Notes: generated from the sequence alone by a model not told the origin. A stretch of 64,000 nt of DNA from Xenopus tropicalis (GCF_000004195.4 NC_030680.2:150533663-150597662), one strand, 5' to 3'; shown: positions 38,634-51,637, counted from the stretch's first letter. A program made the numbers and translations.

Positions 38634-40150
38634 GCAAACTTAGGGGGCTGTTCCTGCTGAATTGTGCTTAGTACAGGGGAATCCCTATGTGCCATAGTTT
38701 TATGGTATCTCTCTGTACAGGCTATGGGCAAACTTAGGGGGCTGTTCCTGCTGAATTGTGCTTAGTACAGGGGAATCCCTATGTGCCATAGTTTTATGGG
38801 ATCTCTCTGTACAGGCTATGAGCAAACTTAGGGGGCTGTTCCTGCTGAATTGCGCTTAGTACAGGGGAATCCCTATGTGCCATAGTTTTATGGGATCTCT
38901 CTGTACAGGCTATGAGCAAACTTAGGGGCTGTTCCTGCTGAATTGTGCTTAGTACAGGGGAATCCCTATGTGCCATAGTTTTATGGTATCTCTCTGTACA
39001 GGCTATGGGCAAACTTAGGGGGCTGTTCCTGCTGAATTGTGCTTAGTACAGGGGAATCCCTATGTGCCATAGTTTTATGGTATCTCTCTGTACAGGCTAT
39101 GAGCAAACTTAGGGGGCTGTTCCTGCTGAATTGTGCTTAGTACAGGGGAATCCCTATGTGCCATAGTTTTATGGCATCTCTCTGTACAGGCTATGAGCAA
39201 ACTTAGGGGGCTGTTCCTGCTGAATTGCGCTTAGTACAGGGGAATCCCTATGTGCCATAGTTTTATGGTATCTCTCTGTACAGGCTATGAGCAAACTTAG
39301 GGGGCTGTTCCTGCTGAATTGTGCTTAGTACAGGGAATCCCTATGTGCCATAGTTTTATGGTATCTCTCTGTACAGGCTATGGGCAAACTTAGGGGGCTG
39401 TTCCTGCTGAATTGTGCTTAGTACAGGGGAATCCCTATGTGCCATAGTTTTATGGTATCTCTCTGTACAGGCTATGAGCAAACTTAGGGGGCTGTTCCTG
39501 CTGAATTGTGCTTAGTACAGGGGAATCCCTATGTGCCATAGTTTTATGGTATCTCTCTGTACAGGCTATGAGCAAACTTAGGGACTGTTCCTGCTGAATT
39601 GTGCTTAGTACAGGGGAATCCCTATGTGCCATAGTTTATGGTATCTCTCTGTACAGGCTATGAGCAAACTTAGGGGGCTGTTCCTGCTGAATTGTGCTTA
39701 GTACAGGGGAATCCCTATGTGCCATAGTTTTATGGTATCTCTCTGTACAGGCTATGAGCAAACTTAGGGACTGTTCCTGCTGAATTGTGCTTAGTACAGG
39801 GGAATCCCTATGTGCCATAGTTTTATGGTATCTCTCTGTACAGGCTATGAGCAAACTTAGGGGGCTGTTCCTGCTGAATTGTGCTTAGTACAGGGGAATC
39901 CCTATGCTGCTATAGTTTTATGGTATCTCTCTGTACAGGCTATGAGCAAAACTTAGGGGGCTGTTCCTGCTGAATTGTGCTTAGTACAGGGGAATCCCTA
40001 TGTGCCATAGTTTTATGGTATCTCTCTGTACAGGCTATGAGCAAACTTAGGGGGCTGTTCCTGCTGAATTGTGCTTAGTACAGGGGAATCCCTATGTGCC
40101 ATAGTTTTATGGTATCTCTCTGTACAGGCTATCAGCAAACCTCAGGGGGC
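38634..40150 (+). repeat. 94-bp tandem repeat, about 16 copies
   Basis: Same unit and orientation as the array at 2305-2683 (GCAAACTTAGGGGGCTGTTC). Copies differ by single bases and one-base indels; a few lack GGG after TTAGG. Confidence 0.94.
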
Positions 40151-41494
40151 TGTTCCTGCTGAATTGCACATTGACGTTCGGTTGCTGCAGTTTGTCGGAA
40201 AGTCGCATGCAACTTGAGTGCCACAATCAGATCTGAGCGGCTGCATGGAAATCCATTCGCGCACTGAGTTGCCTTGAACCAGTGTTGTTACATGCTGCAA
40301 CTCCTAGCAACCGAAACCATGCGACCCCCACCCCTACCCATGGCAATGCATCAGCAGGCACGGGCACAACCGGTCAGTTCGGAAACCCAAAAGAAGGCCA
40401 ATCTGCAGTAACAGCCCCACTGGGTCACTTGCCGTTGGGCACACAGGAGCCCCCTAAACATAACTGAGCTCAGATTGGACCACAAATGGGGGCTTCAACC
40501 CGAACCCCCCACTACAGTGTAACTACAATGTAACAGGTTTGAGCGCTATGGCAGCTCCTCTGTACAGGGAAAATACATACACTGACGCCTTAACTCCTTA
40601 ATATATATTAATTAATGATAATTACCTAATTGCCTGGGAACGGAACCCGTATTTATGCTTTCATGCATCCCCATCATCATTCTACGTCCCCCCCATTTAT
40701 TTAAAAAAAAAATTAAGAATGTGGGGCAGATTTACTAACATTTGAAAAATCATTTTCTGAATTTTAAAAAAAATTTGCACTATGTATTATTATTTTGGAT
40801 TTTTTTTTTAACCCATAAAAATATATATTCAGTCCCAGATGAGACTTTCTCATAGGCACCCACTGTAAGGGCATCTATGGGAAATTAACCCCCTTAACCC
40901 CCATTAAACCCCCCCACAAAATCAGTTTCCGCAATTTCTTGGGGAAATAAATTTTTTTGCAGAAATATAAATTTGGCACAAATTCTCAGTGGGAAAAAGT
41001 CTAAAAATCTGAGTAAATCTGCCCGTTAGAATGCGATTGTACCACTGGGGTCCCAGTAAATCAGTAAATGACAGAATTTCCCAGAATTCAGAGCAGAAAG
41101 TCGCTGGGGGCAAACGGCAGAATTCCCCGAAACTGAATATCGATATAAAAATGAAATTAAGAGGAAAAATTGAGTAAATGGAGTGAAAATAAGAGCGAGG
41201 GAACACAATGCACTCAGTCAGGCCGCGGAGCTTACCGTTGGCGGCCCAGTTGGGTCAATTTCTGGTTCCTTTGGAAAAATTACAGGTTTTTTTTACGATT
41301 AAAGAAAAACAATAAAAGTGCATTTTAAATAAAAATCAGCAAATTGACCCATAGGAAACAATGAAGCCTATTGGCCGGAAAGCTAGCGGCGCCGTTCCAC
41401 CCCCATATGGGTCATGTGACCCGAGGAGACAAAATGCGCCATTTTATGAGCAATCGGCGCAGCGGGCATCAGACACCATCACTATGTTTTTAAG
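40151..41494. other. Intronic stretch without gene
   Basis: A-rich and T-rich runs near 40700-40820. No exon, array or known domain was recognised. Confidence 0.55.
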
Positions 41495-41810
41495 TTTGGA
41501 ATTTCAGCAGCTATCTTGTTGCTAGGGTGCAATTTACCCTAGCAACCAGGCAGTGGTTTGAATGAGAGATGGGAATATGAATAGGGGAGGGGCTGAATAG
41601 AAAGATAAGGAATAAAAAGTAACAATAACAATAAAACTGGAGCCTCACAGAGCAATAGGGTTTGGCTGCCGGGGTCAGTGACCCCCATTTGAAAGCTGCA
41701 AAGAGGCAGAAGAAAAAAGCAAATAGATGAAAAACTATAACAAATAAATAATGAAGACCAATTGAAAAGTTGCTTAGAATTGGCCTTTCTATAACATATT
41801 AAAGGTTAAT
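41495..41810 (+). repeat. Family A dispersed element
   Basis: A full-looking copy: CAGCTATCTTGTTGCTAGGG, CAACCAGGCAGTGGTTTGAA, GAATAGGGGAGGGGCTGAAT, TGCCGGGGTCAGTGACCCCC, AATGAAGACCAATTG. It serves as the unexpanded reference for the copy at 135-1200. Confidence 0.85.
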
Positions 41811-42456
41811 TAAAATGTGTCAATGTAAATTGGAAGTGACTCTGGATGGAGGGATCCAGTGATGGGTGCAACTACACAGGGGTGCCAGGAGCAGCACAAT
41901 GGCCCCTAAAGAGGTTCTCATCTGATTGGCTAAATGAGCGGTCGGAAATTGTTGGGATGATTGTTCGGAGGGCACACAGGGTCTGAAACTTCCGTATGAA
42001 TATATTGGCGTGAGTATGGGCAGCTGTACTGTGTGAGGCACGGCCGCCATGTTTTCCAAACTGCATTTTGGAGCACAGGTTGCACTGGTTTGTATGGGGG
42101 GCCTGGTTGTACCCCGCGCCCCACGCTGTACCCCCTTGGATACACTGACATAGTAGGAAATACAATCAGCCCCCCCCCCCTGCTCACACCCCCCTCCCCC
42201 ACTCACCCCCCTCCCCCAATTACACTGCTACTGATAGGCCTGGGCCTTTGTGACCTGCCCACAAATCCGGGCCTGGAGGGTGGAGCATACCCATGAGTGA
42301 ATAGGTATTTCATTGGATAGGCTGCCCGCATACTGATGAACCAAGAGATAAGGATAGGGTTGGCACTCTGGGCAGGGATGTGACATCATTGAGTGGGATG
42401 TGACATCACAGGGGTGGGGTTATGCCATTATAATCAGCAATTGGCCGATTGCCTCG

Positions 42457-42967
42457 TTAAAGCGGACCTGTCACCTTAAGAAATAATTTCAAATTGTTTT
42501 CTATTGTGTTTGGCAAGCAAAATAAACTTTACTTACACTATATAAATTATTTTAATCTTATTTTCTTCAGCCTTGGAATTCACAATTGCAGCAAGCAGGC
42601 AGGGGCCATTTTGTGGACACTGTTATCAAAGCAGGCATTGCATCCTGCCAATATCTTGTTTCTGTGCCCTAGTGCCCATGTCCATGCACTGGTTACACAA
42701 TTAGATGGTGAGGAGGGAGGGGGAATGTAAGGAGGGCAGCGACATCTAAGAAGTTCTGAATTGAAAGTGAAAGGAACTGTCTGCCCCACCTCTATGCCTA
42801 AGGCATAGAGGCGGGGCAGGCATTATATGATTGACAGCTGGGATTTTAAAATGCTTTTATAATGGGTTTGGATGTGGTAATAAAAAAATTATTTTGGGTT
42901 TCATGTTTAATTTGAAAAGGACTTTTATTATACAGCTTTTTATGTCTGGGTGACAGGTCCACTTTAA
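42457..42967. mobile_element. piggyBac-like MITE (511 bp)
   Basis: The left end TTAAAGCGGACCTGTCACC and the right end GGTGACAGGTCCACTTTAA are inverted repeats differing at one base, both ending in TTAA. TTAA target sites and short TIRs are typical of piggyBac-family non-autonomous elements. Inside, 42781-42819 is a near-perfect hairpin (CACCTCTATGCCT with AGGCATAGAGG). There is no transposase. Confidence 0.85.
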
Positions 42968-43964
42968 TTGTGGACAGTCCTGCCCTGTTTTCCAAATTGG
43001 GAGACCAGCGCAGGCAATTTTGATCCAGAACCGGACCGGTGCAACCCTACTCGGGGAGACTTCCTATACCAGGACCAGAAAGCGCCCCCGACATCCAATT
43101 TATTCAATTTGAGCAAATTACTTTCAATCAGTTTTGTCAGTTTAGGGCCCTTTTAAAGATGTGTGTGGGGCCAAAACAAATTCTCCACTTACCCTTTAGC
43201 TTTCCTTTCCCCTTCACCCCCAACAGCTGCTTGTCAGGATAATCTCTGCCGAATTTCATTTCAATCTGAATGTCATTATATTTGGGATATTTTTAGCTAA
43301 TTCCAGTGACATGTTTACCCGCCGGCTGTCACTTTGGCCGTCACACTGCCGAGGGAGCTGTCACTCGTGCCGACAGTGTCTCATCGACCGTCTCGCACCC
43401 CCAGGACACACTTATATATTTTATATTATATATTCTGGGGATTAAAGAGACGCTAAATGGGATTTATTTCTCCAGCCTCGGCTACTCTGAATATATCACT
43501 ATATATAATAATAATAATAATGTTCATTTATACTCAGGGGCCCAGTTGCCCTGTCTGTCTGATTTATGGCTCAGACGGCTGAATTTCTGAAAAGGGGTGG
43601 AGCATAGCTCAAAAGAGGGCGTGGCTAGGGGGGTCAGAGTTTATTTTGCTTTTATATACGATCAGTCCTAATGAGACCTCCCATTGCCTTAAATACCCAG
43701 CTATTTACTCACAGAACAAAAGAGTGGAACAGTGGGGGGAATGTTAGTTCTGCGGGGGCAGAAAGCAGAATTATGGGTAAGACACGCAGTGAGGGTGCTA
43801 CAAGCTTTGGCATCACCAGTCACATCATGGGTGCTGATTGGCCCATACAGGCAGGGGATCTATTATCTGGAACCCCATTATTCAGAATACAGCAATACTA
43901 CAATACAATACAGGGCCCAACGGCTGCTCGTTCTCCAACGGTGAAAAGGGGATGTTGACCTTAA
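42968..43964. other. Intronic stretch; small remnant of family B MITE
   Basis: About 43853-43905 has GGGGATCTATTATCTGG and CCCATTATTCAGAA, a degenerate family B terminus. Otherwise no gene was recognised. A (TAA)n run of about 18 bases lies near 43505. Confidence 0.55.
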
Positions 43965-44405
43965 GATTAACTTTTAGTACAATGTAGAGAGTGCTATTGT
44001 GAGACAGTTTGCAATTGGTCTTCATTTTTTAATACTTGCCGTTTTTTAATTATTTAGCTTTTTGTTCAGCAGCTCTCCAGTGTGGAATTTCAGCAGCTAT
44101 CTGGTTGCTAGGGTCTAATTTAACTTGGCAACCAGGCAGTGCTTTGAAAGAGAGGCAGGAATATGAATAGAGGAGGGGCCTAAATAGAAATACAAGTAAT
44201 AAAAAGTAGCAGTAACACTAAAATGAAAAGCTCACAGTTATAAGCTCAAGTGTTTTTTGGCTGCCGGGGTCAGTGACCCCCATTTGAAAGCGGCCAAGAG
44301 TCAGAAGAAGAAGGGAAATAATTCAAAAACTGGAAAAAATAAAAAATGAAGACCAATTGAAAAGTTGCTAGGAATATGCCCTTTTATAACATATCACAAG
44401 TTAAC
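43965..44405 (+). repeat. Family A dispersed element
   Basis: Starts TTAACTTTTAGTACAATGTA, has the TTGCTAGGGTCTAATTT segment, the GGTCAGTGACCCCC core near 44268 and AATGAAGACCAATTG near the end. It is longer and more diverged than the copy at 41495. Confidence 0.82.
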
Positions 44406-45350
44406 ACATGGGGTTCAGCTCCTTCCATTTACTAAGTGCCTGGTGGCGCTAGTGCTGCCCCATTTGGTGTGTGTTTCTAAGCTAAAAAGCAGTCAGAATT
44501 GGGGCATTTAGACACCCTCATTAGAGAGAGATCCCTAAGCATTCCGGATACCAGATCCCATACCCGTAGGAAGGATTCCAACTGAGGCCTAGGTGCAGTG
44601 AGACCTCCCCCATCTATAAATAAAATAGAGGTAGGAAAGGTGCAAGAATGAGTGGTGTGGGGGGTTATTCCCAGTGGGTAAGAATGCCCAGCAGGGGGTG
44701 CTGTTACATTGGCCACACAGCCTTACACTACATACTTGCCTGCAGAAATTTCTAGAAATAAAGTAAACATGGAGACTGGTTAGCGGCTGCACCGGAACTG
44801 GAGGAAGTGCGGGGATTGGTCGGGGCTGTGTGTGTGGCCCCAGGGTCTCTCTCTCATGGGAGGAACTTACACTAAAGGGTTATGTCACGTGACACTGTCG
44901 GTGCCAATATTATGCCTTTCTATGGGGTTCAACCCGCTTCATTAAAATTCCCCATCCTTATGGAGTACCCTGGGGGTTACAGTGGCAGGTCCCTCCCCCA
45001 CATCCCATTAGTGCAGGAGGGACCCTGCCAGACTGTCTCTAATGCAGAAAGGTTCCTAATGCGATTAAACCTGCGCCTCCTCCTCCGACATCATGTCCTA
45101 ATGCACAAACCACAACTGACACCGTCACATTCATCCGGCAAATTAAAGATGATTTAACCATTACGGGCCCAATGGGAAATGTTATCAAGTCCTGGAGAAA
45201 TGCATCATATGTACTATCATATGTACTAACCAATGAGGCACGTGCAATAAGCACATAAATATCAAGAAACATGGGAGGAGTCAAACAGAGATATGGGGGT
45301 GGAGTCTTAGTGCCAGAAATAGGGTGGAGTCTTGGAATAAACATTCACAG
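44406..45350. other. Intronic stretch without gene
   Basis: A family B-like terminal scrap (TTCCGGATACCAGATCCCAT) occurs near 44540. No exon was recognised. Confidence 0.5.
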
Positions 45351-45354
45351 GTAA

Positions 45355-45600
45355 AGGAAAAAAAAGGGAGCCTTAGAAGGGTTATTCAGGGGTGGGGCCT
45401 TAGAATGGTTATTCAGGGGTGGGGCCTCAGAAGGGTTATTCAGGGGTGGAGCCTTAGAAGGGTTATTCAGGGGTGGGGCCTTAGAAGGGTTATTCAGGGG
45501 TGGGGCCTTAGAAGGGTTATTCAGGGGTGGAGCCTTAGAAGGGTTATTCAGGGGTGGAGCCTTAGAAGGGTTATTCAGGGGTGGAGCCTTAGAAGAGATA
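45355..45600 (+). repeat. 27-bp minisatellite, 9 copies
   Basis: The unit is GAAGGGTTATTCAGGGGTGG plus GGCCTTA. It yields a 9-residue repeat in an open + frame because 27 is a multiple of three. Confidence 0.93.
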
Positions 45601-46039
45601 GTTAGGAGAACTGTTTGAAGAGGTGCATTTGTCCTTCCTTTATATCTGCTATTTAGTGTGTTATTATTCTGTATTTCATGAAAATCTCTCTTGGAAATAT
45701 TCAGTACTGAGCCCGAGGGGCCCGGGAGGTGGGTCTCTGTGATAGGTGCCCGATTAGCTGGAATTAGCCAATAGCGCACAGTGTAAGTGATACACAGTGT
45801 CCCATCTCCTGTGGCCCTCCGGCTGTTCATCTACAACTCCCAGCAACCCCCTCACAGCAAAAGTGACTTCTACCCACCCCAACCAACCATATTGGTACCA
45901 TATATATATCTGCCCCAGTGTGGGGTCCTCTGTGCCCCCCTTACTGTGAGAAATGTGTATATTGTCTGAAGCAACATTCCTGTGTGATTGGGGGAAAGAT
46001 CCCCCACTAGTGTTACAGGCAGGGGGGTCACCCTGTGAG

Positions 46040-47690
46040 AGCTCTCTGCACTGCTGGTTCTGACTCCTGATACAACTCCCCAATATCCATTCATTCCTCA
46101 TTCTCACTGGGTTTATAGTTATGTGTAACTGTCACTGTGTCTGTCCCTTTCCCTTCCCTGCACTGCTGGTTCTGACTCCTGATACAACTCCCCAATACCC
46201 ATTCATCCCTCATTCTCACTGGGTTTATAGTTATGTGTAACTGTCACTGTGTCTGTCCCTTTCCCTTCCCTGCACTGCTGGTTCTGACTCCTGATACAAC
46301 TCCCCAATACCCATTCATCCCTCATTCTCACTGGGTTTATAGTTATGTGTAACTGTCACTGTGTCTGTCCCTTTCCCTTCCCTGCACTGCTGGTTCTGAC
46401 TCCTGATACAACTCCCCAATACCCATTCATCCCTCATTCTCACTGGGTTTATAGTTATGTGTAACTGTCACTGTGTCTGTCCCTTTCCCTTCCCTGCACT
46501 GCTGGTTCTGACTCCTGATACAACTCCCCAATATCCATTCATTCCTCATTCTCACTGGGTTTATAGTTATGTGTAACTGTCACTGTGTCTGTCCCTTTCC
46601 CTTCTCTGCACTGCTGGTTCTGACTCCTGATACAACTCCCCAATATCCATTCATTCCTCATTCTCACTGGGTTTATAGTTATGTGTAACTGTCACTGTGT
46701 CTGTCCCTTTCCCTTCCCTGCACTGCTGGTTCTGACTCCTGATACAACTCCCCAATACCCATTCATCCCTCATTCTCACTGGGTTTATAGTTATGTGTAA
46801 CTGTCACTGTGTCTGTCCCTTTCCCTTCTCTGCACTGCTGGTTCTGACTCCTGATACAACTCCCCAATATCCATTCATTCCTCATTCTCACTGGGTTTAT
46901 AGTTATGTGTAACTGTCACTGTGTCTGTCCCTTTCCCTTCCCTGCACTGCTGGTTCTGACTCCTGATACAACTCCCCAATACCCATTCATTCCTCATTCT
47001 CACTGGGTTTATAGTTATGTGTAACTGTCACTGTGTCTGTCCCTTTCCCTTCCCTGCACTGCTGGTTCTGACTCCTGATACAACTCCCCAATATCCATTC
47101 ATTCCTCATTCTCACTGGGTTTATAGTTATGTGTAACTGTCACTGTGTCTGTCCCTTTCCCTTCCCTGCACTGCTGGTTCTGACTCCTGATACAACTCCC
47201 CAATACCCATTCATTCCTCATTCTCACTGGGTTTATAGTTATGTGTAAACTGTCACTGTGTCTGTCCCTTTCCCTTCCCTGCACTGCTGGTTCTGACTCC
47301 TGATACAACTCCCCAATACCCATTCATTCCTCATTCTCACTGGGTTTATAGTTATGTGTAACTGTCACTGTGTCTGTCCCTTTCCCTTCCCTGCACTGCT
47401 GGTTCTGACTCCTGATACAACTCCCCAATATCCATTCATTCCTCATTCTCACTGGGTTTATAGTTATGTGTAACTGTCACTGTGTCTGTCCCTTTCCCTT
47501 CCCTGCACTGCTGGTTCTGACTCCTGATACAACTCCCCAATATCCATTCACCCCTCATTCTCACTGGGTTTATAGTTATGTGTAACTGTCACTGTGTCTG
47601 TCCCTTTCCCTTCCCTGCACTGCTGGTTCTGACTCCTGATACAACTCCCCAATATCCATTCATTCCTCATTCTCACTGGGTTTATAAACA
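46040..47690 (+). repeat. Tandem repeat of about 113 bp, 14-15 copies
   Basis: Units contain CTGCACTGCTGGTTCTGACT, CCTGATACAACTCCCCAATA and CTCACTGGGTTTATAGTTAT. Variation is mostly ATACCC/ATATCC and CATCCC/CATTCC, so homogenisation is strong. The array ends about 130 bp from the alternative IVS3 exon at 47825. Confidence 0.94.
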
Positions 47691-47824
47691 ATCCCTGCTA
47701 ATAATGGGGCACATTTCCCGGCCCCTTTGGCCCCCAGCATTAGTTACAGTTAGACATTCACCATACAGAGGGTACAAAGCCCAGGGGATGGGGGGCTGTA
47801 AGTAGATAAGGGGGGGTTACTTAC

Positions 47825-47908
47825 GTTCACTTCTGTAATCGCAATATCAACAACGCTACCCACAACAATTAAGGCATCAAAAGTGTTCCATGCATCAGTG
47901 AAATAGTG
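47825..47908 (-). CDS. cacna1d: cacna1d alternative exon, IVS3 version b
   Basis: Twenty-eight codons: [18 protein letters not shown] and [10 protein letters not shown]. It is the second of two IVS3 exons of equal length (84 nt, phase 0). Mammalian Cav1.2 and Cav1.3 carry the same pair, with HYF...AITEVN in the downstream one, and use them mutually exclusively. The choice alters domain IV S3 and so voltage dependence and drug response. The acceptor is GGCCCCCCAG/CACTAT and the donor is GTGAAC/GTAAGT. Confidence 0.95.
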
Positions 47909-48338
47909 CTGGGGGGCCGCAGCCGAGGGGAGCAGGACAGACAGGAGGAGGAAAGAGAAGAGCATTCAGTTAGAAGGAGAAATAGTTGGGGTGGGTAAGT
48001 GACGGCCTTTCCAGCTGTTACACACAGCCAATAGCAGCATCAGTAGGGTGCCAGTGGCTGGCAGGGAATGCTGGGATTGGTAGTTTAGCAGCTGGCAGGG
48101 GATGCTGGGATTGGTAGTTTATAGCAGCTGGAGGGGCAGTGAGACATCTGTTTAGTTCAGGTACCAGTGGGTATTGAACCCTGATCTCTGATGCTGAGGG
48201 CACATACAGTCCTACCGTGACCCAACACAGGCCCCTGATTGGCCAGCAGCCCAGGAACCATTATATTTGGAGCTGTGACTTGTCCAGAGTGAACTACAAA
48301 GAAGCAGGAAGGTGATGGGGGGGGGGGGGAGCACTTAC

Positions 48339-48422
48339 CTCGGCCTCACTGAGCACCACATCCACAATGCTGCCCATAACGATGAGGGAATCAAAGGTGT
48401 TCCAGGCATCGCTAAAGTAGCC
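48339..48422 (-). CDS. cacna1d: cacna1d alternative exon, IVS3 version a
   Basis: Twenty-eight codons: [18 protein letters not shown] and [10 protein letters not shown]. It corresponds to the [32 protein letters not shown] exon of mammals (shown in part). Only 430 bp of intron separate it from version b, and joining both would insert a duplicate S3, so use should be exclusive. The acceptor is TCCGCTCAG/GGCTAC and the donor is GCCGAG/GTAAGT. Confidence 0.95.
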
Positions 48423-48654
48423 CTGAGCGGAGTAGGCGGGGCAAATGGAGGAGGTTAACATGGCATTATGGGAGGGACAATAAGAACATAACGGCACACA
48501 ATGTAGGGCAATCGGTATTGTCTGGGTTGGACTGGAGACATGGGGGCATGAGAACAGGGCTGTCTGTCAGGGCAACTGCCACGGGCCCTACACACTGTGG
48601 GGCAACACAGAGCAGCACTTACAGGAATGATGTATAGGGGGCAGAAGGCACAGC

Positions 48655-50632
48655 AGGGCAAGATGGAGACAGTAGGGCAAGATGGAGACAGTAGGGCAAG
48701 ATGGAGACAGTAGGGCAAGATGGAGACAGTAGGGCAAGATGGAGACAGTAGGGCAAGATGGAGACAGTAGGGCAAGATGGAGACAGTAGGGCAAGATGGA
48801 GACAGCAGGGCAAGATGGGGACAGTAGGGCAAGATGGAGACAGTAGGGCAAGATGGGGACAGTAGGGCAAGATGGAGACAGTAGGGCAAGATGGAGACAG
48901 TAGGGCAAGATGGAGACAGTAGGGCAAGATGGAGACAGCAGGGCAAGATGGGGACAGTAGGGCAAGATGGAGACAGTAGGGCAAGATGGAGACAGTAGGG
49001 CAAGATGGAGACAGTAGGGCAAGATGGAGACAGTAGGGCAAGATGGAGACAGTAGGGCAAGATGGAGACAGTAGGGCAAGATGGAGACAGTAGGGCAAGA
49101 TGGAGACAGTAGGGCAAGATGGAGACAGCAGGGCAAGATGGGGACAGTAGGGCAAGATGGAGACAGTAGGGCAAGATGGGGACAGTAGGGCAAGATGGAG
49201 ACAGTAGGGCAAGATGGAGACAGTAGGGCAAGATGGAGACAGTAGGAAAAGATGGAGACAGAAGAACAAGATGGAGACAGTAGGGCAAGATGGAGACAGT
49301 AGGGCAAGATGGAGACAGTAGGGCAAGATGGAGACAGTAGGAGAAGATGGAGACAGTAGGAAAAGATGGAGACAGAAGAACAAGATGGAGACAGTAGGGC
49401 AAGATGGAGACAGTAGGAGAAGATGGAGACAGTAGGAAAAGATGGAGACAGAAGAACAAGATGGAGACAGTAGGGCAAGATGGAGACAGTAGGGCAAGAT
49501 GGAGACAGAAGAACAAGATGGAGACAGTAGGGCAAGATGGAGACAGTAGGAAAAGATGGAGACAGAAGAACAAGATGGAGACAGTAGGGCAAGATGGAGA
49601 CAGTAGGACAAGATGGAGACAGTAGGGCAAGATGGAGACAGTAGGGCAAGATGGAGACAGTAGGGCAAGATGGAGACAGTAGGGCAAGATGGAGACAGCA
49701 GGACAAGATGGAGACAGCAGGGCAAGATGGAGACAGCAGGACAAGATGGGGACAGTAGGGCAAGATGGAGACAGTAGGGCAAGATGGGGACAGTAGGGCA
49801 AGATGGAGGCAGTAGGGCAAGATGGAGAAAGTAGGGCAAGATGGAGACAGTAGGGCAAGATGGAGACAGTAGGACAAGATGGGGAAGAGTAGCATAAGAT
49901 GGAGACAGCAGGGCAAGATGGAGACAGTAGGGCAAGATGGAGACAGTAGGACAAAATGGAGACAGTAGGGCAAGATGGAGACAGCAGGGCAAGATGGAGA
50001 CAGTAGGGCAAGATGGAGACAGTAGGGCAAGATGGAGACAGTAGGGCAAGATGGAGACAGTAGGGCAAGATGGAGACAGTAGGGCAAGATGGGGACAGTA
50101 GGGCAAGATGGAGACAGTAGGGCAAGATGGAGACAGTAGGGCAAGATGGAGACAGTAGGGCAAGATGGGGACAGTAGGGCAAGATGGAGCCAGTAGGGCA
50201 AGATGGAGACAGTAGGGCAAGATGGAGACAGTAGGGCAAGATGGAGACAGTAGGACAAGATGGGGACAGTAGGGCAAGATGGAGACAGTAGGGCAAGATG
50301 GAGACAGTAGGACAAGATGGAGACAGTAGGACAAGATGGAGACAGTAGGGCAAGATGGAGACAGTAGGGCAAGATGGAGACAGTAGGGCAAGATGGGGAC
50401 AGTAGGGCAAGATGGAGCCAGTAGGGCAAGATGGAGACAGTAGGGCAAGATGGAGACAGTAGGGCAAGATGGAGACAGTAGGACAAGATGGGGACAGTAG
50501 GGCAAGATGGAGACAGTAGGGCAAGATGGAGACAGTAGGACAAGATGGGGACAGTAGGGCAAGATGGAGACAGTAGGACAAGATGGAGACAGTAGGACAA
50601 GATGGAGACAGTAGGACAAGATGGAGACAGTA
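48655..50632 (+). repeat. 19-bp minisatellite array (orientation 1), about 104 copies
   Basis: The unit is GGGCAAGATGGAGACAGTA, nearly exact 19-bp period, with variants GGACAAG, GAACAAG and GGAAAAG that form their own sub-blocks around 49240-49600. The same unit in inverted orientation forms arrays at 60390-61545 and 62070-62755. No stops arise in the minus frames, giving false ORFs of 666-708 codons. Confidence 0.96.
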
Positions 50633-51459
50633 TCAGTTTATATCAGTGTTGCCCAACCTGCAGCCCTTCGGGTGTATAACTCCCGGCAGTTGATAAAAGG
50701 TACAATGTGTGCAAGACGACTAGTCACCAACAGCAACCAACCAGAATGTACTAATAACCTATTTTAAAGCAAACAGCTTAATGGTTGCTATTGGTTAATA
50801 TATCAGGCCACATTTTGTGTCTTCAAATTAATTTAAAGGCTCTGAGGCTCCAAACCTCCATAGCAACCAAATAACCACGCCAAGGGGTGAGCTCCCAGGG
50901 AATGCTGGGAGTTATAAGCTAAGGCGCTATTGGCTGACTTGGTTTGAAAGGAATTTCCAGCCTCGGATTGGCTGCCCTTCTTGTCCAATCATTTGTTCGT
51001 TATTATATCTCTGCCCGGCGCCCATCTCTCCAGCCCTTTCCCAGCAATACTGCCCGGGCAGACAGACAGACACGGAACAGACAGATGCGTTTGGGAAGAG
51101 GGGAGGCGAATGGCGTAGGGACAAGTCACAGCAAATCAAATTCCAAGAGAACACGGCAAGCGCACAGCCACTTACGAGCCATCGTTCTTTTTTGGCCACA
51201 CAAATCTGACGTGAGATAGTAATTAGAGACAGTGAGCGTCGGACTGTGCGTCTATGAATTACCCCCGATAATGAAACCGCCCATTAGGGGAAATACAGTG
51301 AGGGGCTCATTCACTAATGGATTCAGAAATTCCCCCTAAAATGATCTACTTCTATTCATTTCTAGAGTATTTTGGGACATTTGGGCTGACCCAGACCCCT
51401 CACCCCCAGTGCCCATCAGGGAAGTACTATTATTTCATTTTCATTAACCCCGCGCTTAC
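50633..51459. other. Intronic stretch without gene
   Basis: It contains TTGCCCAACCTGCAGCCC (about 50649-50666) and a diverged ACCAACAGCAACCAACC segment near 50726, both dispersed-repeat-like. No exon was seen. Confidence 0.5.
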
Positions 51460-51570
51460 CTTAGGTTTGAAAGCAATAAGTTTTAAAACCATTTCTACAG
51501 TAAATACAGCGGTGAAGACCATGTTCATCACGTCCATAACGTCATTAAATACGGTGGATTGTCCATAATG
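51460..51570 (-). CDS. cacna1d: cacna1d exon, IVS2
   Basis: Thirty-seven codons: [37 protein letters not shown]. It forms the S1-S2 loop and S2 of domain IV; the Glu in FTVEMVLK is the conserved S2 countercharge. Mammalian Cav1.3 reads HYEQSKMFNDAMDILNMVF. The acceptor is GCTCACAG/CATTAT and the donor is CCTAAG/GTAAGC. It ends in phase 0, so either IVS3 exon can follow. Confidence 0.95.
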
Positions 51571-51637
51571 CTGTGAGCGAGAGAGAAAGGGGGGGGTTTG
51601 TTGGCTGCTCCATCGTAACAAAGCAAATCCTTATAAG

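Noticed and set aside
48455..50619. Minus-strand open frames of 666-708 codons (and matching + frames at 60304-62809)
   Set aside because: They come from the 19-bp array; three frames give nearly the same repeat sequence. No start context, domain or splice relation.
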